From positions 2,728,001 through 2,792,000 of the forward strand of contig NZ_CP027433.1 of the NCBI RefSeq assembly GCF_002993285.1: a stretch of DNA of 64,000 nt. The letters are read 5' to 3'. The position numbers and the translations under genes are program-made. Below the pieces are notes generated by a model. The model ran no database searches. It saw nothing but the letters and a program-made list of their open reading frames with translations, and was not told where the DNA came from. Of this stretch, positions 9,248 through 18,321 are shown piece by piece; positions within the stretch are counted from its first letter, which is position 1; the number at the start of each line of letters is the position of its first letter. The DNA is from Gordonia iterans (lineage in GTDB: Bacteria; Actinomycetota; Actinomycetes; Mycobacteriales; Mycobacteriaceae).

Positions 9248-10351
9248 CTAGTTCGCCCCCCTCGTCCCGGTCAGCCGCGCGAGGATCAGCGTCAGCGTCT
9301 GCTGCAGGCTCTCCACGGTATTCGGGATGTCCTGCAGTTCCGGCCAGCGCGATCCGGAGTCGAAGCCGACACCCGGCGTGAGCCACCACAGTCTGGTCGC
9401 GACCGTCGCGGCCGAGCCCGGCGTGCTGTTCTGCCACTTCGGATTCAGCTCGAACAGGCGCTTCATCAGCGGTTCCAGCTGCGGAGCGGTCTTGTCCAGC
9501 GCAACCATCGTCGTCGCGAGGTGCCCGGTCAACTCGATGAGCGCGCCCTCCCGCTTGTTCAGGAAGTCGGCTGTCGCCTGGGTGACCTGGTTCGACTTGG
9601 CGAGTGTGTCCAGGATGAGCCCGAGTTCGTCGTTGACGACGTTGATGGCCGGCGGCAGCTTGTTCACGGCCGCCGCGATCTGGTTGCGGCCGGCGGCGAG
9701 CTGACCGGTCAGCTTGGCCGTGTTCGCCATCGCCTTGTCCACTTCGGCGGCGTTGGCGTTGAACTTGCTGATCGCCGTCGTGAAGCCGTTGATGGCGCCC
9801 TGCAGCTCCTGATACTTGTTCTCGCCCGAGATCGCGGTGCTCAACTCGGTGAAGATGGTCTGCAGGGAGGCGATGGAACCGGAGTCGACCTGGGCGGTCA
9901 TCGAGATCAGCAGGTCTTCGACGGTCGCCGCGGCCGAGGTCTCGCCGGACAGCGTCTGGCCTTCGGTCATGAAGCCCTGGTCGGCGGTCGGCGGAAGGTC
10001 GAGCGCCACGAAGACGTCGCCCAGTGGGGTGGCCTGCCGCAGCTCGGCCCCGGTCCCCACCGGGATCTTGGCCGACTCCGAGATGTTCATGGTGACGACC
10101 GCCTGGTAGTTGTCGGCGGTGATGTCGGCGACCTCGCCGACGTCGGTGCCGTTCAGACGCACCTTGGCCTGATTCGGGAGATTCAGCGCGTTGTCGAACC
10201 TCGCCTTGAGCTCAATGGTCTCGCCCAGTCCGCCCGGCGACGGCAGCGGGATCTGCTCGACGGTGATGCCCGGCAGGGCGCCGCACGCGGTGAGACTCGC
10301 CGTGGTCACCACGGTGACCGCGCCGAGGGCCAGCTTCTTGATCCGGTTCAT
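9248..10351 (-). CDS. mceE: MCE family lipoprotein MceE
   Basis: 367-aa MCE subunit with a lipoprotein signal peptide: MNRIKKLALGAVTVVTTASLTAC, where LTAC is the lipobox. The MCE domain follows (LKARFDNALNLPNQAKVRLNGTDVGEV, about residues 47-75), then a long helical region and a C-terminal segment. MceE is the classical lipid-anchored subunit of Mce complexes. The ATG at 10351 overlaps the mceD stop by four bases (ATGA), indicating translational coupling. Confidence 0.92.
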   Translation of the reverse strand: MNRIKKLALGAVTVVTTASLTACGALPGITVEQIPLPSPGGLGETIELKARFDNALNLPNQAKVRLNGTDVGEVADITADNYQAVVTMNISESAKIPVGTGAELRQATPLGDVFVALDLPPTADQGFMTEGQTLSGETSAAATVEDLLISMTAQVDSGSIASLQTIFTELSTAISGENKYQELQGAINGFTTAISKFNANAAEVDKAMANTAKLTGQLAAGRNQIAAAVNKLPPAINVVNDELGLILDTLAKSNQVTQATADFLNKREGALIELTGHLATTMVALDKTAPQLEPLMKRLFELNPKWQNSTPGSAATVATRLWWLTPGVGFDSGSRWPELQDIPNTVESLQQTLTLILARLTGTRGAN

Positions 10352-11457
10352 CGCCTGCTCAACTCCAACAGTCCGGAGAAGATGCCCAGGTCCGGACCGA
10401 AGTCCTTCAACTGCGCCGTGCGGCAGCCGTTCTTGCGGAGGTTGATCGCCTCGCAGAACCGGGACAACATCTCGTTGTCGATCAGCGACTTGTCCAGCAG
10501 TACTCGGGCACGCCAGGCCCCCTGCTCGGCGGAGACCGAGTTGGCCAGGTTCTGGAACAGCAGCGGCGCCATGTCGACCGCGTCGACCACTTCGCGCGAG
10601 TAGTCCGACAAGTTCGAGGCGAGAGCAGCGAGTCGGCTGAACGACGACGAGATGTTCCCCGAGTTCCCTTCCAGGAACTCCGCGGTGTTCTGGAGGGTCT
10701 CGTTCACGCTCGCCAGCGTGGCCTCCAGACCGACGCTCTGCTCGCCCAGCATGTCGGCCACCTTGGTGACCGAGTCGGAGAACGCGAGCATCTTCGGGTA
10801 GTTGGCCACCAGCGTGCTCGACAGCTCGCTGATGTTCTCGATGATCTCACCGATGCCGTCGGCGTTGGTCGCACCCAGGCGCGCGGCCTTCTCCAGCGCG
10901 CTGAGCGCCGAACGGAGCCGCTCACCGTTGCCGTCGGCGATGCCGGAGGCGATGTCGATCAGCTCGGCCATCGGACGATCGCCGTTCTCCTCGCCGGCCA
11001 GGTTGGCCACCAGCGAGTCGATCGAGTCCAGGAGTGTGCCGATCTCCACCGGGGAAGCGGTGTGCGCCAGCGTGGCACCGGGCTGCAGTTTCTCGCCCTC
11101 GGTGTAGACCGGCGTCAACTCGATGTGCCGGGTGGTGACGATCGAGGTGTTCACGATCGCGGCCGTCGCGTCCGCCGGGATCGCGATGTCGTCGTCGACC
11201 GCGAGTTCCACCTTCACCCGAGTCCCCGTCGGCGTGATCGAGACGACCCGGCCGACCGGCATGCCCAGCACTGCGACGTCGTTGCCCTCGTACAGACCGG
11301 CCGCGCTGTCGAAGTAGGCGATGTACGTCTGCCAGCTGCCGACCGCCGTCTTCCAACTCGTCGGCACCAGTGCGCAGCTGGTGAGGCCCAGCGCGACCAC
11401 CGTGGTCATCACGGTCGCGGCCCATACCCGGCGCCACCGGGTCTTCCGCGTCAGCAT
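10348..11457 (-). CDS. mceD: MCE family protein MceD, with its own lipobox
   Basis: 369 aa from the ATG at 11457 (MLTRKTRWRR). A basic N-terminus and hydrophobic stretch end in LTSC, a plausible lipobox, so this subunit may also be lipid-anchored. In M. tuberculosis operons this is usually described only for MceE. The MCE domain covers about residues 37-115 (YIAYFDSAAGLYEGNDVAVLGMPVGRV), followed by coiled helices. A frame extension upstream to 11508 is possible but overlaps mceC by 58 bp. With the chosen start the overlap is 7 bp. Confidence 0.88.
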   Translation of the reverse strand: MLTRKTRWRRVWAATVMTTVVALGLTSCALVPTSWKTAVGSWQTYIAYFDSAAGLYEGNDVAVLGMPVGRVVSITPTGTRVKVELAVDDDIAIPADATAAIVNTSIVTTRHIELTPVYTEGEKLQPGATLAHTASPVEIGTLLDSIDSLVANLAGEENGDRPMAELIDIASGIADGNGERLRSALSALEKAARLGATNADGIGEIIENISELSSTLVANYPKMLAFSDSVTKVADMLGEQSVGLEATLASVNETLQNTAEFLEGNSGNISSSFSRLAALASNLSDYSREVVDAVDMAPLLFQNLANSVSAEQGAWRARVLLDKSLIDNEMLSRFCEAINLRKNGCRTAQLKDFGPDLGIFSGLLELSRR

Positions 11458-12443
11458 CCGTCCACCACCCTTGCTTTGCAGAGCCAGTTGTCCGGGAACA
11501 GACCCCACGGCAGGTAGCTGTTCGCGTAGGGTCCGTCGCCGGTCAGGTTGGCGATCGAACGCGCCGTCACCGGCAGGATGTCCAGCAGGTTGCGCAGATT
11601 GTCACGGTTCTTCTCCAGGCCCTGGCTGATGGTGTTCAGATTCGCCATGAACGGGGCGAACTGGTCCTGGTTCTGCTCGGCGACCTTCTCCGACTGCGCC
11701 ATGAGTTCGGCCAGACCGTTGAGCAGCCGGGTGACCATCGCCTCGCGCGCCTGGATCTTGCCGGCGAGCTGCGCCCCCTGTCCGACGATGATGGACAGCT
11801 GCTTCTGGCTGTCCGCCATCTGCGAGCTCACGAAGTCGGTGTCCTTGATCAGCTGATTGATCTGGTCGTGGCGGTTGTTGATGACGTCCGACATCTGGGT
11901 CAGCGCGTCGAGTGTCGGCTTGGCGATGTCCGGAACGCCGGCGAGCTGCTTGTTGAGACTGGTGAGGCTGGTGGCGAGCTGCTCGTTGTCGATTCCGGCG
12001 ATGATCGGCACACCGGCCTCGAGCGTCTTCTGCAGGTCGTAGGGGACCTCGGTGTTCGGGATCACGCCGTCCCGGGCGGGAGCACCGCCCGAACCCATGT
12101 CGATCTCGACGAAGCGCTGGCCCAGCAGGGTGGACAGCTTGATGGTCGCGGTGCCGTCGTCGGTGACCTTCACGTCGTCGTCGACGCGCATGGTCACCTT
12201 GACCCGGGAACCGTCGAGCTCGGTGCCGGACACCTCGCCGACGTCGATGCCCGCCACTCGGACCTTGTCTCCCGATCGGATGCCGCCGGCATTGGTGAAG
12301 TACGCCGTGTAGTTGGTCTTGCCGATACCCAGCGAACTCCAGCCGACCACCCCGACCATGATCGCGATGATCACGACCGATCCGATCAGCCCGTACCAGA
12401 GCAGGCGGCGTTCACCCCACGACGCGGACAGACGCTTCTTCAT
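11451..12443 (-). CDS. mceC: MCE family protein MceC
   Basis: About 330-aa MCE subunit. A basic N-terminus (MKKRLSASWGERR) precedes one membrane anchor (about residues 15-38), then the MCE domain (YTAYFTNAGGIRSGDKVRVAGIDVGEV) and a helical domain. The C-terminus is short and Cys-containing (DNWLCKARVVDGC). I chose the ATG at 12443 because it overlaps the mceB stop as ATGA; a GTG two codons upstream (12449) is the alternative. Position C is taken from gene order. Confidence 0.88.
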   Translation of the reverse strand: MKKRLSASWGERRLLWYGLIGSVVIIAIMVGVVGWSSLGIGKTNYTAYFTNAGGIRSGDKVRVAGIDVGEVSGTELDGSRVKVTMRVDDDVKVTDDGTATIKLSTLLGQRFVEIDMGSGGAPARDGVIPNTEVPYDLQKTLEAGVPIIAGIDNEQLATSLTSLNKQLAGVPDIAKPTLDALTQMSDVINNRHDQINQLIKDTDFVSSQMADSQKQLSIIVGQGAQLAGKIQAREAMVTRLLNGLAELMAQSEKVAEQNQDQFAPFMANLNTISQGLEKNRDNLRNLLDILPVTARSIANLTGDGPYANSYLPWGLFPDNWLCKARVVDGC

Positions 12444-13480
12444 CGGCACACCACCGAGTGTTGTTTGCCGCCGATCTGGGTCAGCAGACCGGGCGGAAGG
12501 AAGACGCCTCCGAAGGAGATGTCGAGTTCACAGACGTAGATGTTCAGGTAGGTGCCCTGGCTAATCACCATCGGGAAATGCACGAGGAAACTGGGCAGCA
12601 CCACCGCGGCCCGGTCGAGCGTGCCGCCGATGTTGATCAGCTTGGTGGTGGAGCTGCGGGCGGCCAGCCCCGCGGTCTGCAGCGACTCCTCGCTCTTGGC
12701 GAGCACGTTGCCGAAGCCCTGTGCGGTGCGGCCGATCAACTGAACCGACTTGCCGAAGGCCGCGGAGTTGCTGTTGAGGCCCTCGACGAGCCTGGCCGTG
12801 TTGTCGATCAGGTCCTTGACCTGGTCACCCTGCGAGGCCAGCTCGCGCATCACCACGGACAGGTTGTTGATGATCGTGCCCAGCACCTCGTCGCGGTTCG
12901 CCATGTCCTCGGCGACCTGGCCGATCTGGGCGATCGTGTTGGTCAGCGAGACCGCGTCGCCGACCTGGAAGGTGTTGATCAGACTGATCGTCAGATCGTT
13001 CACCTGCTCGGGGGTCATGGTCTCGAAGACGGGCTGAAACCCGGCCAGCAGCACCGAGACGTCGAACGAGTCGACGCCCGGGAGCTTGAGCGCGCTCCCC
13101 TTCGGCAGCTCGACGCCCGCCCCCTCCTCGCCGTACAGGTTCAGCGCCAGATAGCGCTGGCCGATCAGGTTCTGGTAGCGGATCGACGCCTGGGTGTTCT
13201 GGTACATCTTCTGCGAGTTGAGGACGTCGAATCCGACCTGCGCCTTGCCGTCGACGAGCTCGATCGATTCGACGCGGCCGACCCGCACACCGGCCATGCG
13301 GACGTCGTCGCCGACGGCCAGTCCGGAGGCGTCGTTGAAGGTCGCCCGGTAGTCGCTGGTCGGTCCGTCGAGGGTGCGTTCGAGGGTCGACCAGATCAGG
13401 TACGTCATGAACAGCGCGACCACGGCGAAGGCGGTGAAGCCGAGCAGTGGTGTGCGGATACTCGCGGCTGGCTGACTCAC
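12440..13480 (-). CDS. mceB: MCE family protein MceB
   Basis: 346 aa from a GTG at 13480 that follows a strong AGGGAGGAG ribosome site and overlaps the mceA stop (GTGA). An N-terminal anchor (about residues 12-32) is followed by the MCE domain (DYRATFNDASGLAVGDDVRMAGVRVGRV) and a helical repeat region ending at SVVCR. The open frame extends upstream of 13480 inside mceA, but that part is antisense-like and was excluded. Confidence 0.9.
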   Translation of the reverse strand: MSQPAASIRTPLLGFTAFAVVALFMTYLIWSTLERTLDGPTSDYRATFNDASGLAVGDDVRMAGVRVGRVESIELVDGKAQVGFDVLNSQKMYQNTQASIRYQNLIGQRYLALNLYGEEGAGVELPKGSALKLPGVDSFDVSVLLAGFQPVFETMTPEQVNDLTISLINTFQVGDAVSLTNTIAQIGQVAEDMANRDEVLGTIINNLSVVMRELASQGDQVKDLIDNTARLVEGLNSNSAAFGKSVQLIGRTAQGFGNVLAKSEESLQTAGLAARSSTTKLINIGGTLDRAAVVLPSFLVHFPMVISQGTYLNIYVCELDISFGGVFLPPGLLTQIGGKQHSVVCR

Positions 13481-14784
13481 TTGTCTCCTCCCTTCGCGTC
13501 GGGCACCGGACGCACTCCCGAGACCAGCGGGCCGAGCATCAGCTGCTCGGCCGCCGACGGCTTGCGGCCCAGCGCTTCGCCGAGGGTCTTCGAATCCTGC
13601 TTGGTGGTCACGCCGCGGGCGACGGCACGGCGCTGGATGCCGTTCTCCGGATAGATCTTCAACGGGCCGGACATCGTCGGACCGGTGCCGGTACCCGGAC
13701 CGACACACCCCGGGCCGCGCAGCTGACCGTACTTGCCGCCGTCGTACACCGGACAGTTCTGCCGCGTGTACTGGAGGAACGGGCTGAAGCTGATGCCCAG
13801 GTTCAGCTGCACCTTGCCGTTGGTCCCGGTGAAGACGCCGAGGACCCGGCCGGCCAGCACGTACAGCTCACGGACCGCCTGCGGCATGGCATCGGGGTCG
13901 TAGACGACGGCGCCGATCATCGTGTTCAGGTCGCCGACGATCTCGATGCCGCCGTCCCCGTTCTTGGCGAACAGCGACTGCGTCTGATCCAGAAGGCCCT
14001 GCCCGGACGACAGCAGCGCGGTGAGGTTGCGCTGGTTCTCGGCGATGGTCATGGCCGGGACGACGCTGCGGCCGAGTGCGTCGAGCAGTTCCGGCGTCGA
14101 CTCGGAGATTCCGGAGACCGCCGCGTTGAAGTTGTCGAAGCCGGACGGCGCACCCGGCGGGAACTGCGCGTTGAGTTCCTTGAAGTAGGTGTCGAGCACC
14201 GGCAGGAAGGTCTTGAAGGCCGCACCGCCGCCTTTGAGTGCCTCGGAGAGGGTGCCCAGGACCATGCCGAGGTCCTCGGCAGGCACCGCGGCAAGCAGGT
14301 CGCGCAGTTCGTTCTGCGCATCCTGCAGGCGAATCGTCTTGGCACTGGTGTCGGCTTCGATCACCGAGTTGTCGGTCAGGCGGCCCGCGACCGGGTTCTC
14401 CGGCGTGGTGAACTCGACGGAGTTGACGCCGAACAGGTTGGCGGGCACGGTGCGCGCCCTGGTGTTGCTCGGGATCCCGCGCGCCTGATCGGGCTCGAGG
14501 AGGATGTTGACCCTCTTGTTCGGCCCGTTGGCCGTGTTACCCGTGGTCTCGACGCTGTCGACCACCCCGACGATGAGACCGTTGTAGCGGACGTCCGATC
14601 CGGGAATCAGGCCGTCGCCGACGTCGGTCATCTGCGCCTGGACCTCGACCACCGAGTCGAACTTGCCGTCGTACCGCATGAACAGGAGCACGGCGACGAC
14701 GAGGACGACCGCCATGGCGGCGACACCGCGCCAGAAGTACGCGCCCACCGACGGGTCGCGGCCACCTGTATCTACACGAACCAT
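13477..14784 (-). CDS. mceA: MCE family protein MceA
   Basis: First MCE subunit, 435 aa. Membrane anchor at about residues 19-36 (GVAAMAVVLVVAVLLFM), MCE domain from about residue 47 (VEVQAQMTDVGDGLIPGSDVRYNGLIVGVV), a helical region, then a distinctive C-terminus with a Cys pair (NCPVYDGG and GPGCVGPG). It lies seven bases after yrbEB, in the canonical yrbE-mce order. The substrate class (fatty acid, sterol or other) cannot be assigned from sequence alone. Confidence 0.9.
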   Translation of the reverse strand: MVRVDTGGRDPSVGAYFWRGVAAMAVVLVVAVLLFMRYDGKFDSVVEVQAQMTDVGDGLIPGSDVRYNGLIVGVVDSVETTGNTANGPNKRVNILLEPDQARGIPSNTRARTVPANLFGVNSVEFTTPENPVAGRLTDNSVIEADTSAKTIRLQDAQNELRDLLAAVPAEDLGMVLGTLSEALKGGGAAFKTFLPVLDTYFKELNAQFPPGAPSGFDNFNAAVSGISESTPELLDALGRSVVPAMTIAENQRNLTALLSSGQGLLDQTQSLFAKNGDGGIEIVGDLNTMIGAVVYDPDAMPQAVRELYVLAGRVLGVFTGTNGKVQLNLGISFSPFLQYTRQNCPVYDGGKYGQLRGPGCVGPGTGTGPTMSGPLKIYPENGIQRRAVARGVTTKQDSKTLGEALGRKPSAAEQLMLGPLVSGVRPVPDAKGGDK

Positions 14785-14790
14785 GTCCTG

Positions 14791-15657
14791 TTACCCCGAA
14801 ATCTTGATTCCCGACGTGGTGCCCCAGAACACCAGCGTCATGATCAGGCTGGCGAAGACGATCGCGATGATCGCCAATCGGATGGCGTGACCGGCTGCGA
14901 TGCCGACGCCCTCCGGCCCGCCCGAGGCGAAGTACCCGTAGTAGCACTGGATGAAGGTAGTCAACAGCACAAAGACCACGACCTTGAGGAACGAGAAGAT
15001 CACGTCCGAGGAGAGCATGAACTGCTGGAAGTAGTGGAGGTAGGTGCCGGCACCCTGCCCGCTCTGGAGCTGGAAGACGACCTGGGCCGCGATGTAGTTC
15101 GCGGCCAGCGAGATCGCGTACAACGGCACGATCGAGAGCACCGCGGCCGCCATGCGGGTGGTGACCAGGTACGGCAGCGGCCGGATCGCGATGGCCTCGA
15201 GGGCGTCGATCTCCTCGCTGATCCGCATGGAGCCCAGCTGCGCGGTGAATCGGCAGCCCGACTGTGCGGCGAAGGCCGTCGCCGCGAGCAGCGGGGCGAT
15301 CTCGCGGGTGGTGGCGAAGGCCGAGAGCGCACCGGTCAACGGTTCCATGCCGAGCAGGTTCAGCGCCGTATAGCCCTCGATGCCGACGGTCGCACCACCC
15401 ATGATGCCCAGGATGACCATGACGCCGACGGTGCCGCCGCCCACGACGATCGCGCCGTTGCCCCATGCGACGTCGGACAGCAGGCGCCAGACTTCCTTCT
15501 GGTAATGCCGGAAGGTGATCGGTGCCAGACCGATGGACTTCACCAGGAACGTCACGAAGTGGCCCATCGAGACCAGCGCATCGCGCGGGACGATCCACAG
15601 CTGCTTGAGCCACTCGAGCGGCCGGAGGACCGGTGCTACATACCGGGACGCGGTCAC
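14791..15657 (-). CDS. yrbEB: MlaE-family permease YrbEB
   Basis: 288-aa integral membrane permease of the Mce importer. It shows the MlaE-fold landmarks: TFRHYQKEVWRLLSDVAWGNGA, GCRFTAQLGSMRISEEIDALEAIAI (the EExxALxx coupling region that contacts the ATPase) and repeated hydrophobic helices. It pairs with YrbEA as the membrane channel. The energising ATPase MceG is not in the window, which is normal because mceG is usually unlinked. The GTG start lies two bases after the yrbEA stop codon begins to clear it, so the genes are virtually contiguous. Confidence 0.93.
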   Translation of the reverse strand: MTASRYVAPVLRPLEWLKQLWIVPRDALVSMGHFVTFLVKSIGLAPITFRHYQKEVWRLLSDVAWGNGAIVVGGGTVGVMVILGIMGGATVGIEGYTALNLLGMEPLTGALSAFATTREIAPLLAATAFAAQSGCRFTAQLGSMRISEEIDALEAIAIRPLPYLVTTRMAAAVLSIVPLYAISLAANYIAAQVVFQLQSGQGAGTYLHYFQQFMLSSDVIFSFLKVVVFVLLTTFIQCYYGYFASGGPEGVGIAAGHAIRLAIIAIVFASLIMTLVFWGTTSGIKISG

Positions 15658-15658
15658 G

Positions 15659-16525
15659 TCACACCACCTTCGTCGGAACGACGAGCGCGAACAGCTGGGT
15701 CAGCACCACGTTGACGGTGAACAGCATGATCACCGAGTTCACGACGGCCGCGTTCACCGAGTTCGCGACGCCGGCCGGACCGCCGCTCGTGGTCAGCCCG
15801 CGGTCGCAGGCGACCACGGCGACGATGGCGCCGAAGATCACCGCCTTGACCAAGGCGAATATCAGGTCCGGCGGTCCGGCGAACGACGCGAACGTGCCGG
15901 TGTAACTGCCCGGGGTGCCGCCCTGCATGTACACGTTGAACACGTAACCGGTGATGAAGCCGACGAAGCAGACGAAGCCGCAGAGCAGGAAGCTGACGAC
16001 CATGGTGGCGAGCAGTCGCGGCGAGATCAGGCGCTCGACCGGGTTGACACCCATCACCTTCATCGCGTCGATCTCGTCGCGGATGGTCCGCGAGCCGAGA
16101 TCGGCGGCGATGGCCGAGCCGATGGCACCGGCCATGATGAGCGCCGTGACCAGCGGCGCGCCCTGCCGGATCACACCGAGACCGGTCGCGGCGCCGGCGA
16201 ACGACGTCGCACCGATCTGCCCGGCGATGTTCGACACCTGGATCGAGACGATGACGCCGATCGGGATGGCGACCAACAGCGTCGGGAAGACCGACGTCGA
16301 GGCCATGAACCCGCACTGCCGGACGAACTCGCCGAACGGGAAGCGACCCTTGACCAGATCCGTGACGAGCACCCTGAAGACCTCGACGAACATGGCCAGC
16401 TGACGGCCGAAGGTCTCGAAGGACTTGGTGATGTGTTCGCGCCACCACTTTCCGAAGCCGGTGTCCGAGAACCTTCGGCGACTCCGAGCAAGCGGCGCGC
16501 CGGCATCGACAGTGTCTGTGCTCAC
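15659..16525 (-). CDS. yrbEA: MlaE-family permease YrbEA
   Basis: First gene of the mce operon, 288 aa. After a basic N-terminus (about 25 residues) come hydrophobic helices and the conserved segments PTLLVAIPIGVIVSIQVSNI, GSAIAADLGSRTIRDEIDAMKVMGV (cytoplasmic coupling loop) and PRLLATMVVSFLLC. The GTG at 16525 follows an AGGGGA ribosome site. It forms the permease with YrbEB. Its long upstream region holds a candidate promoter and a TetR-like operator. Confidence 0.93.
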   Translation of the reverse strand: MSTDTVDAGAPLARSRRRFSDTGFGKWWREHITKSFETFGRQLAMFVEVFRVLVTDLVKGRFPFGEFVRQCGFMASTSVFPTLLVAIPIGVIVSIQVSNIAGQIGATSFAGAATGLGVIRQGAPLVTALIMAGAIGSAIAADLGSRTIRDEIDAMKVMGVNPVERLISPRLLATMVVSFLLCGFVCFVGFITGYVFNVYMQGGTPGSYTGTFASFAGPPDLIFALVKAVIFGAIVAVVACDRGLTTSGGPAGVANSVNAAVVNSVIMLFTVNVVLTQLFALVVPTKVV

Positions 16526-16617
16526 TCCCCTGCCTTCACATCCGTCTTGGCGGTCGCGCGGTCCGCAAGAGGACCAAGACCCTGTTTCGGGCCGATCGGA
16601 CCTGACCCGTGGGTAGG

Positions 16618-16623
16618 AATATA
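16618..16623 (-). promoter_or_regulatory. Candidate -10 element of the mce operon
   Basis: TATATT on the minus strand lies in the only AT-rich stretch near yrbEA and would give a leader of about 85 nt. No convincing -35 is visible. The surrounding GGTATG...CCTACC is a loose inverted repeat. Confidence 0.35.
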
Positions 16624-16732
16624 CATACCTGAGAAGCCCTTATGTGTTCGCCCTCACGTTTGATCGGGGTCGTGTCTCAACCGGCCCTCGGTCCGGTACC
16701 TGTGATTGCCGACACATCCGGAGCCGGAAACC

Positions 16733-16746
16733 TTACTGAACAGTAA
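16733..16746. promoter_or_regulatory. TetR-type operator candidate upstream of the mce operon
   Basis: TTACTGAACAGTAA has perfect 6-bp arms and a 2-bp centre, about 210 bp before yrbEA and 190 bp past the ilvA stop. Several mce operons are controlled by TetR-family lipid sensors, so this is a reasonable operator. No cognate regulator gene is adjacent. The rest of the 413-bp gap (16526-16938) shows no gene; it also contains a small stem at 16828-16842. Confidence 0.5.
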
Positions 16747-16903
16747 TAAGTCTGGTTACATCCGCTTATCAGATATCCGGACGAGTCCGCTGCGGCCGGA
16801 ACGGGCGCCGCGCCGAAAGTCTCAAGTCCGACCTGAGGTCGGGCCTCCGCGGCTCGGCGCCGCTACGGGCGCTCGTCACAGAATGTCGGCGAACCCGCCG
16901 AGG

Positions 16904-16935
16904 CGCAGTGTGCAGGTGCGCCGACACACACTGCG
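16904..16935 (-). terminator. Hairpin just after ilvA
   Basis: CGCAGTGTG and CACACTGCG pair perfectly (9 bp) over a 14-nt loop, starting three bases after the ilvA stop codon. There is no T-tract. Position and strength fit a GC-type terminator for ilvA. Confidence 0.6.
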
Positions 16936-16938
16936 TCG

Positions 16939-18321
16939 TCAGGTGAGGTAGTCGTAGGCAGGGGTGCCCGGCTCGAGGAGTTCGACGTCCAGGCGCGAGT
17001 GCTTCATCCGGTCCAGCAGCGCATCGAAGGAGTCCCTGCTGCCCAGCTCGACACCGACCAGCGCGGCGCCGGTCTCTCGGTTGTTCCGCTTCACGTACTC
17101 GAACAGGGTGATGTCGTCGTCGGGGCCGAGCACCTCGTCGAGGAAGCGGCGCAGCGCCCCGGGCTCCTGCGGGAAGTTCACCAGGAAGTAGTGCTTGAGA
17201 CCGCGGTGCACCAGCGAGCGCTCGATGATCTCGCCGTACCGGGAGACGTCGTTGTTGCCGCCCGACACCAGAGCCACGACCTCGGCGCCCTCGGGCAGAT
17301 CCAGCTCGGCGAGGGCGGTCGCGGCCAGTGCCCCGGCGGGCTCGGCGATGATGCCCTCGTTCTGATAGAGCTCCAGCATCGTCGAGCAGATCGCGCCCTC
17401 GTCGACGTGCGTGACGGTGACGCTTCCAGGCGCCAGGTCGACCGCGTCGCGAGAGATCACCGGCGCTTTCGGGTCACCGGTGATCTCGGCGAGCACCGGG
17501 TGCTCGACGACGCGCGCGCCCGCCTGCGCCAGGACCCGGTGCCCCAGACTGCCGATGCGCTTGACCGCGGCGCCGTCGACGAACGGGTCGATCTCCGCCA
17601 GCGTGTGGGGCTCGCCCGCCACCAACGCCGCGGCCATCGAGACCGCTCCGGCGGGCTCGACGCCGACGATCGCAGTGTCGGGGTACGCGTCGCGCAGGTA
17701 CGTCACGATGCCGGCCAGGCAGCCGCCGCCGCCGACCGGCAGCACCACCACGTCGGGCTTCGCCCCGAGTTGCTCGACGATCTCCTTGCCGATGGTCCCC
17801 TGACCCGAGGCGGTCCGGGGGTCGTCGAACGCGTGGATCCAGGTGGCTCCGGTCCGCAGCACGTCGGTCTGCGCCGCGGAGGCGGCCGCGTCGTACGTGT
17901 CGCCCACCGCGAGCAGCTCCACGTACTCCTTGCCGTGCCAGGAGATGCGGTCACGCTTCTGCTTGGGCGTGGTGGTCGGGACGTAGATGCGTCCCCGCAC
18001 CTTCATGGTGCGACACGCGAACGCGACGCCCTGCGCATGGTTGCCGGCGCTGGCGGCGACGACTCCCGCGGCGAGCTCCTCGGGAGTCAACTGCGCCATC
18101 ACGTTGTACGCACCGCGAATCTTGTAGGAACGGACCGCCTGCAGGTCTTCGCGCTTCAGGTGCACGTTCGCGCCGGTCGCCTCGCTCAGACGCGGGCAGG
18201 CCTCCAGCGGGGTTCGGGAGACGACGCCGTCGAGCGTGGCGGCGGCCGCATCGATGCTGGCCGGAGTGAGTCCGGTGACGGCGGGTGTATCAGTCGCGGG
18301 CGTGGTGGTCACGTCCACCAT
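16939..18321 (-). CDS. ilvA: Threonine dehydratase (threonine ammonia-lyase) IlvA
   Basis: PLP enzyme converting L-threonine to 2-oxobutanoate, the first committed step of isoleucine synthesis. 460 aa. The PLP lysine is in REDLQAVRSYKIRGAYN, followed by SAGNHAQGVA, the glycine-rich phosphate loop VGGGGCLAG and SGGNND. The last about 90 residues (KHYFLVNFPQEPGALRRFLDEVLG) form one ACT-like regulatory domain, so isoleucine feedback control is likely, as in short actinobacterial enzymes. The start lies inside the 3' end of the small upstream gene (32-bp overlap), so the two are probably coupled. Confidence 0.95.
   Translation of the reverse strand: MVDVTTTPATDTPAVTGLTPASIDAAAATLDGVVSRTPLEACPRLSEATGANVHLKREDLQAVRSYKIRGAYNVMAQLTPEELAAGVVAASAGNHAQGVAFACRTMKVRGRIYVPTTTPKQKRDRISWHGKEYVELLAVGDTYDAAASAAQTDVLRTGATWIHAFDDPRTASGQGTIGKEIVEQLGAKPDVVVLPVGGGGCLAGIVTYLRDAYPDTAIVGVEPAGAVSMAAALVAGEPHTLAEIDPFVDGAAVKRIGSLGHRVLAQAGARVVEHPVLAEITGDPKAPVISRDAVDLAPGSVTVTHVDEGAICSTMLELYQNEGIIAEPAGALAATALAELDLPEGAEVVALVSGGNNDVSRYGEIIERSLVHRGLKHYFLVNFPQEPGALRRFLDEVLGPDDDITLFEYVKRNNRETGAALVGVELGSRDSFDALLDRMKHSRLDVELLEPGTPAYDYLT

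Noticed and set aside
16828..16842. The stem CCGACCTGAGGTCGG as a second ilvA terminator
   Set aside because: The stem has only a 3-nt loop, is about 100 bp beyond the stop, and follows a better-placed hairpin at 16904-16935.
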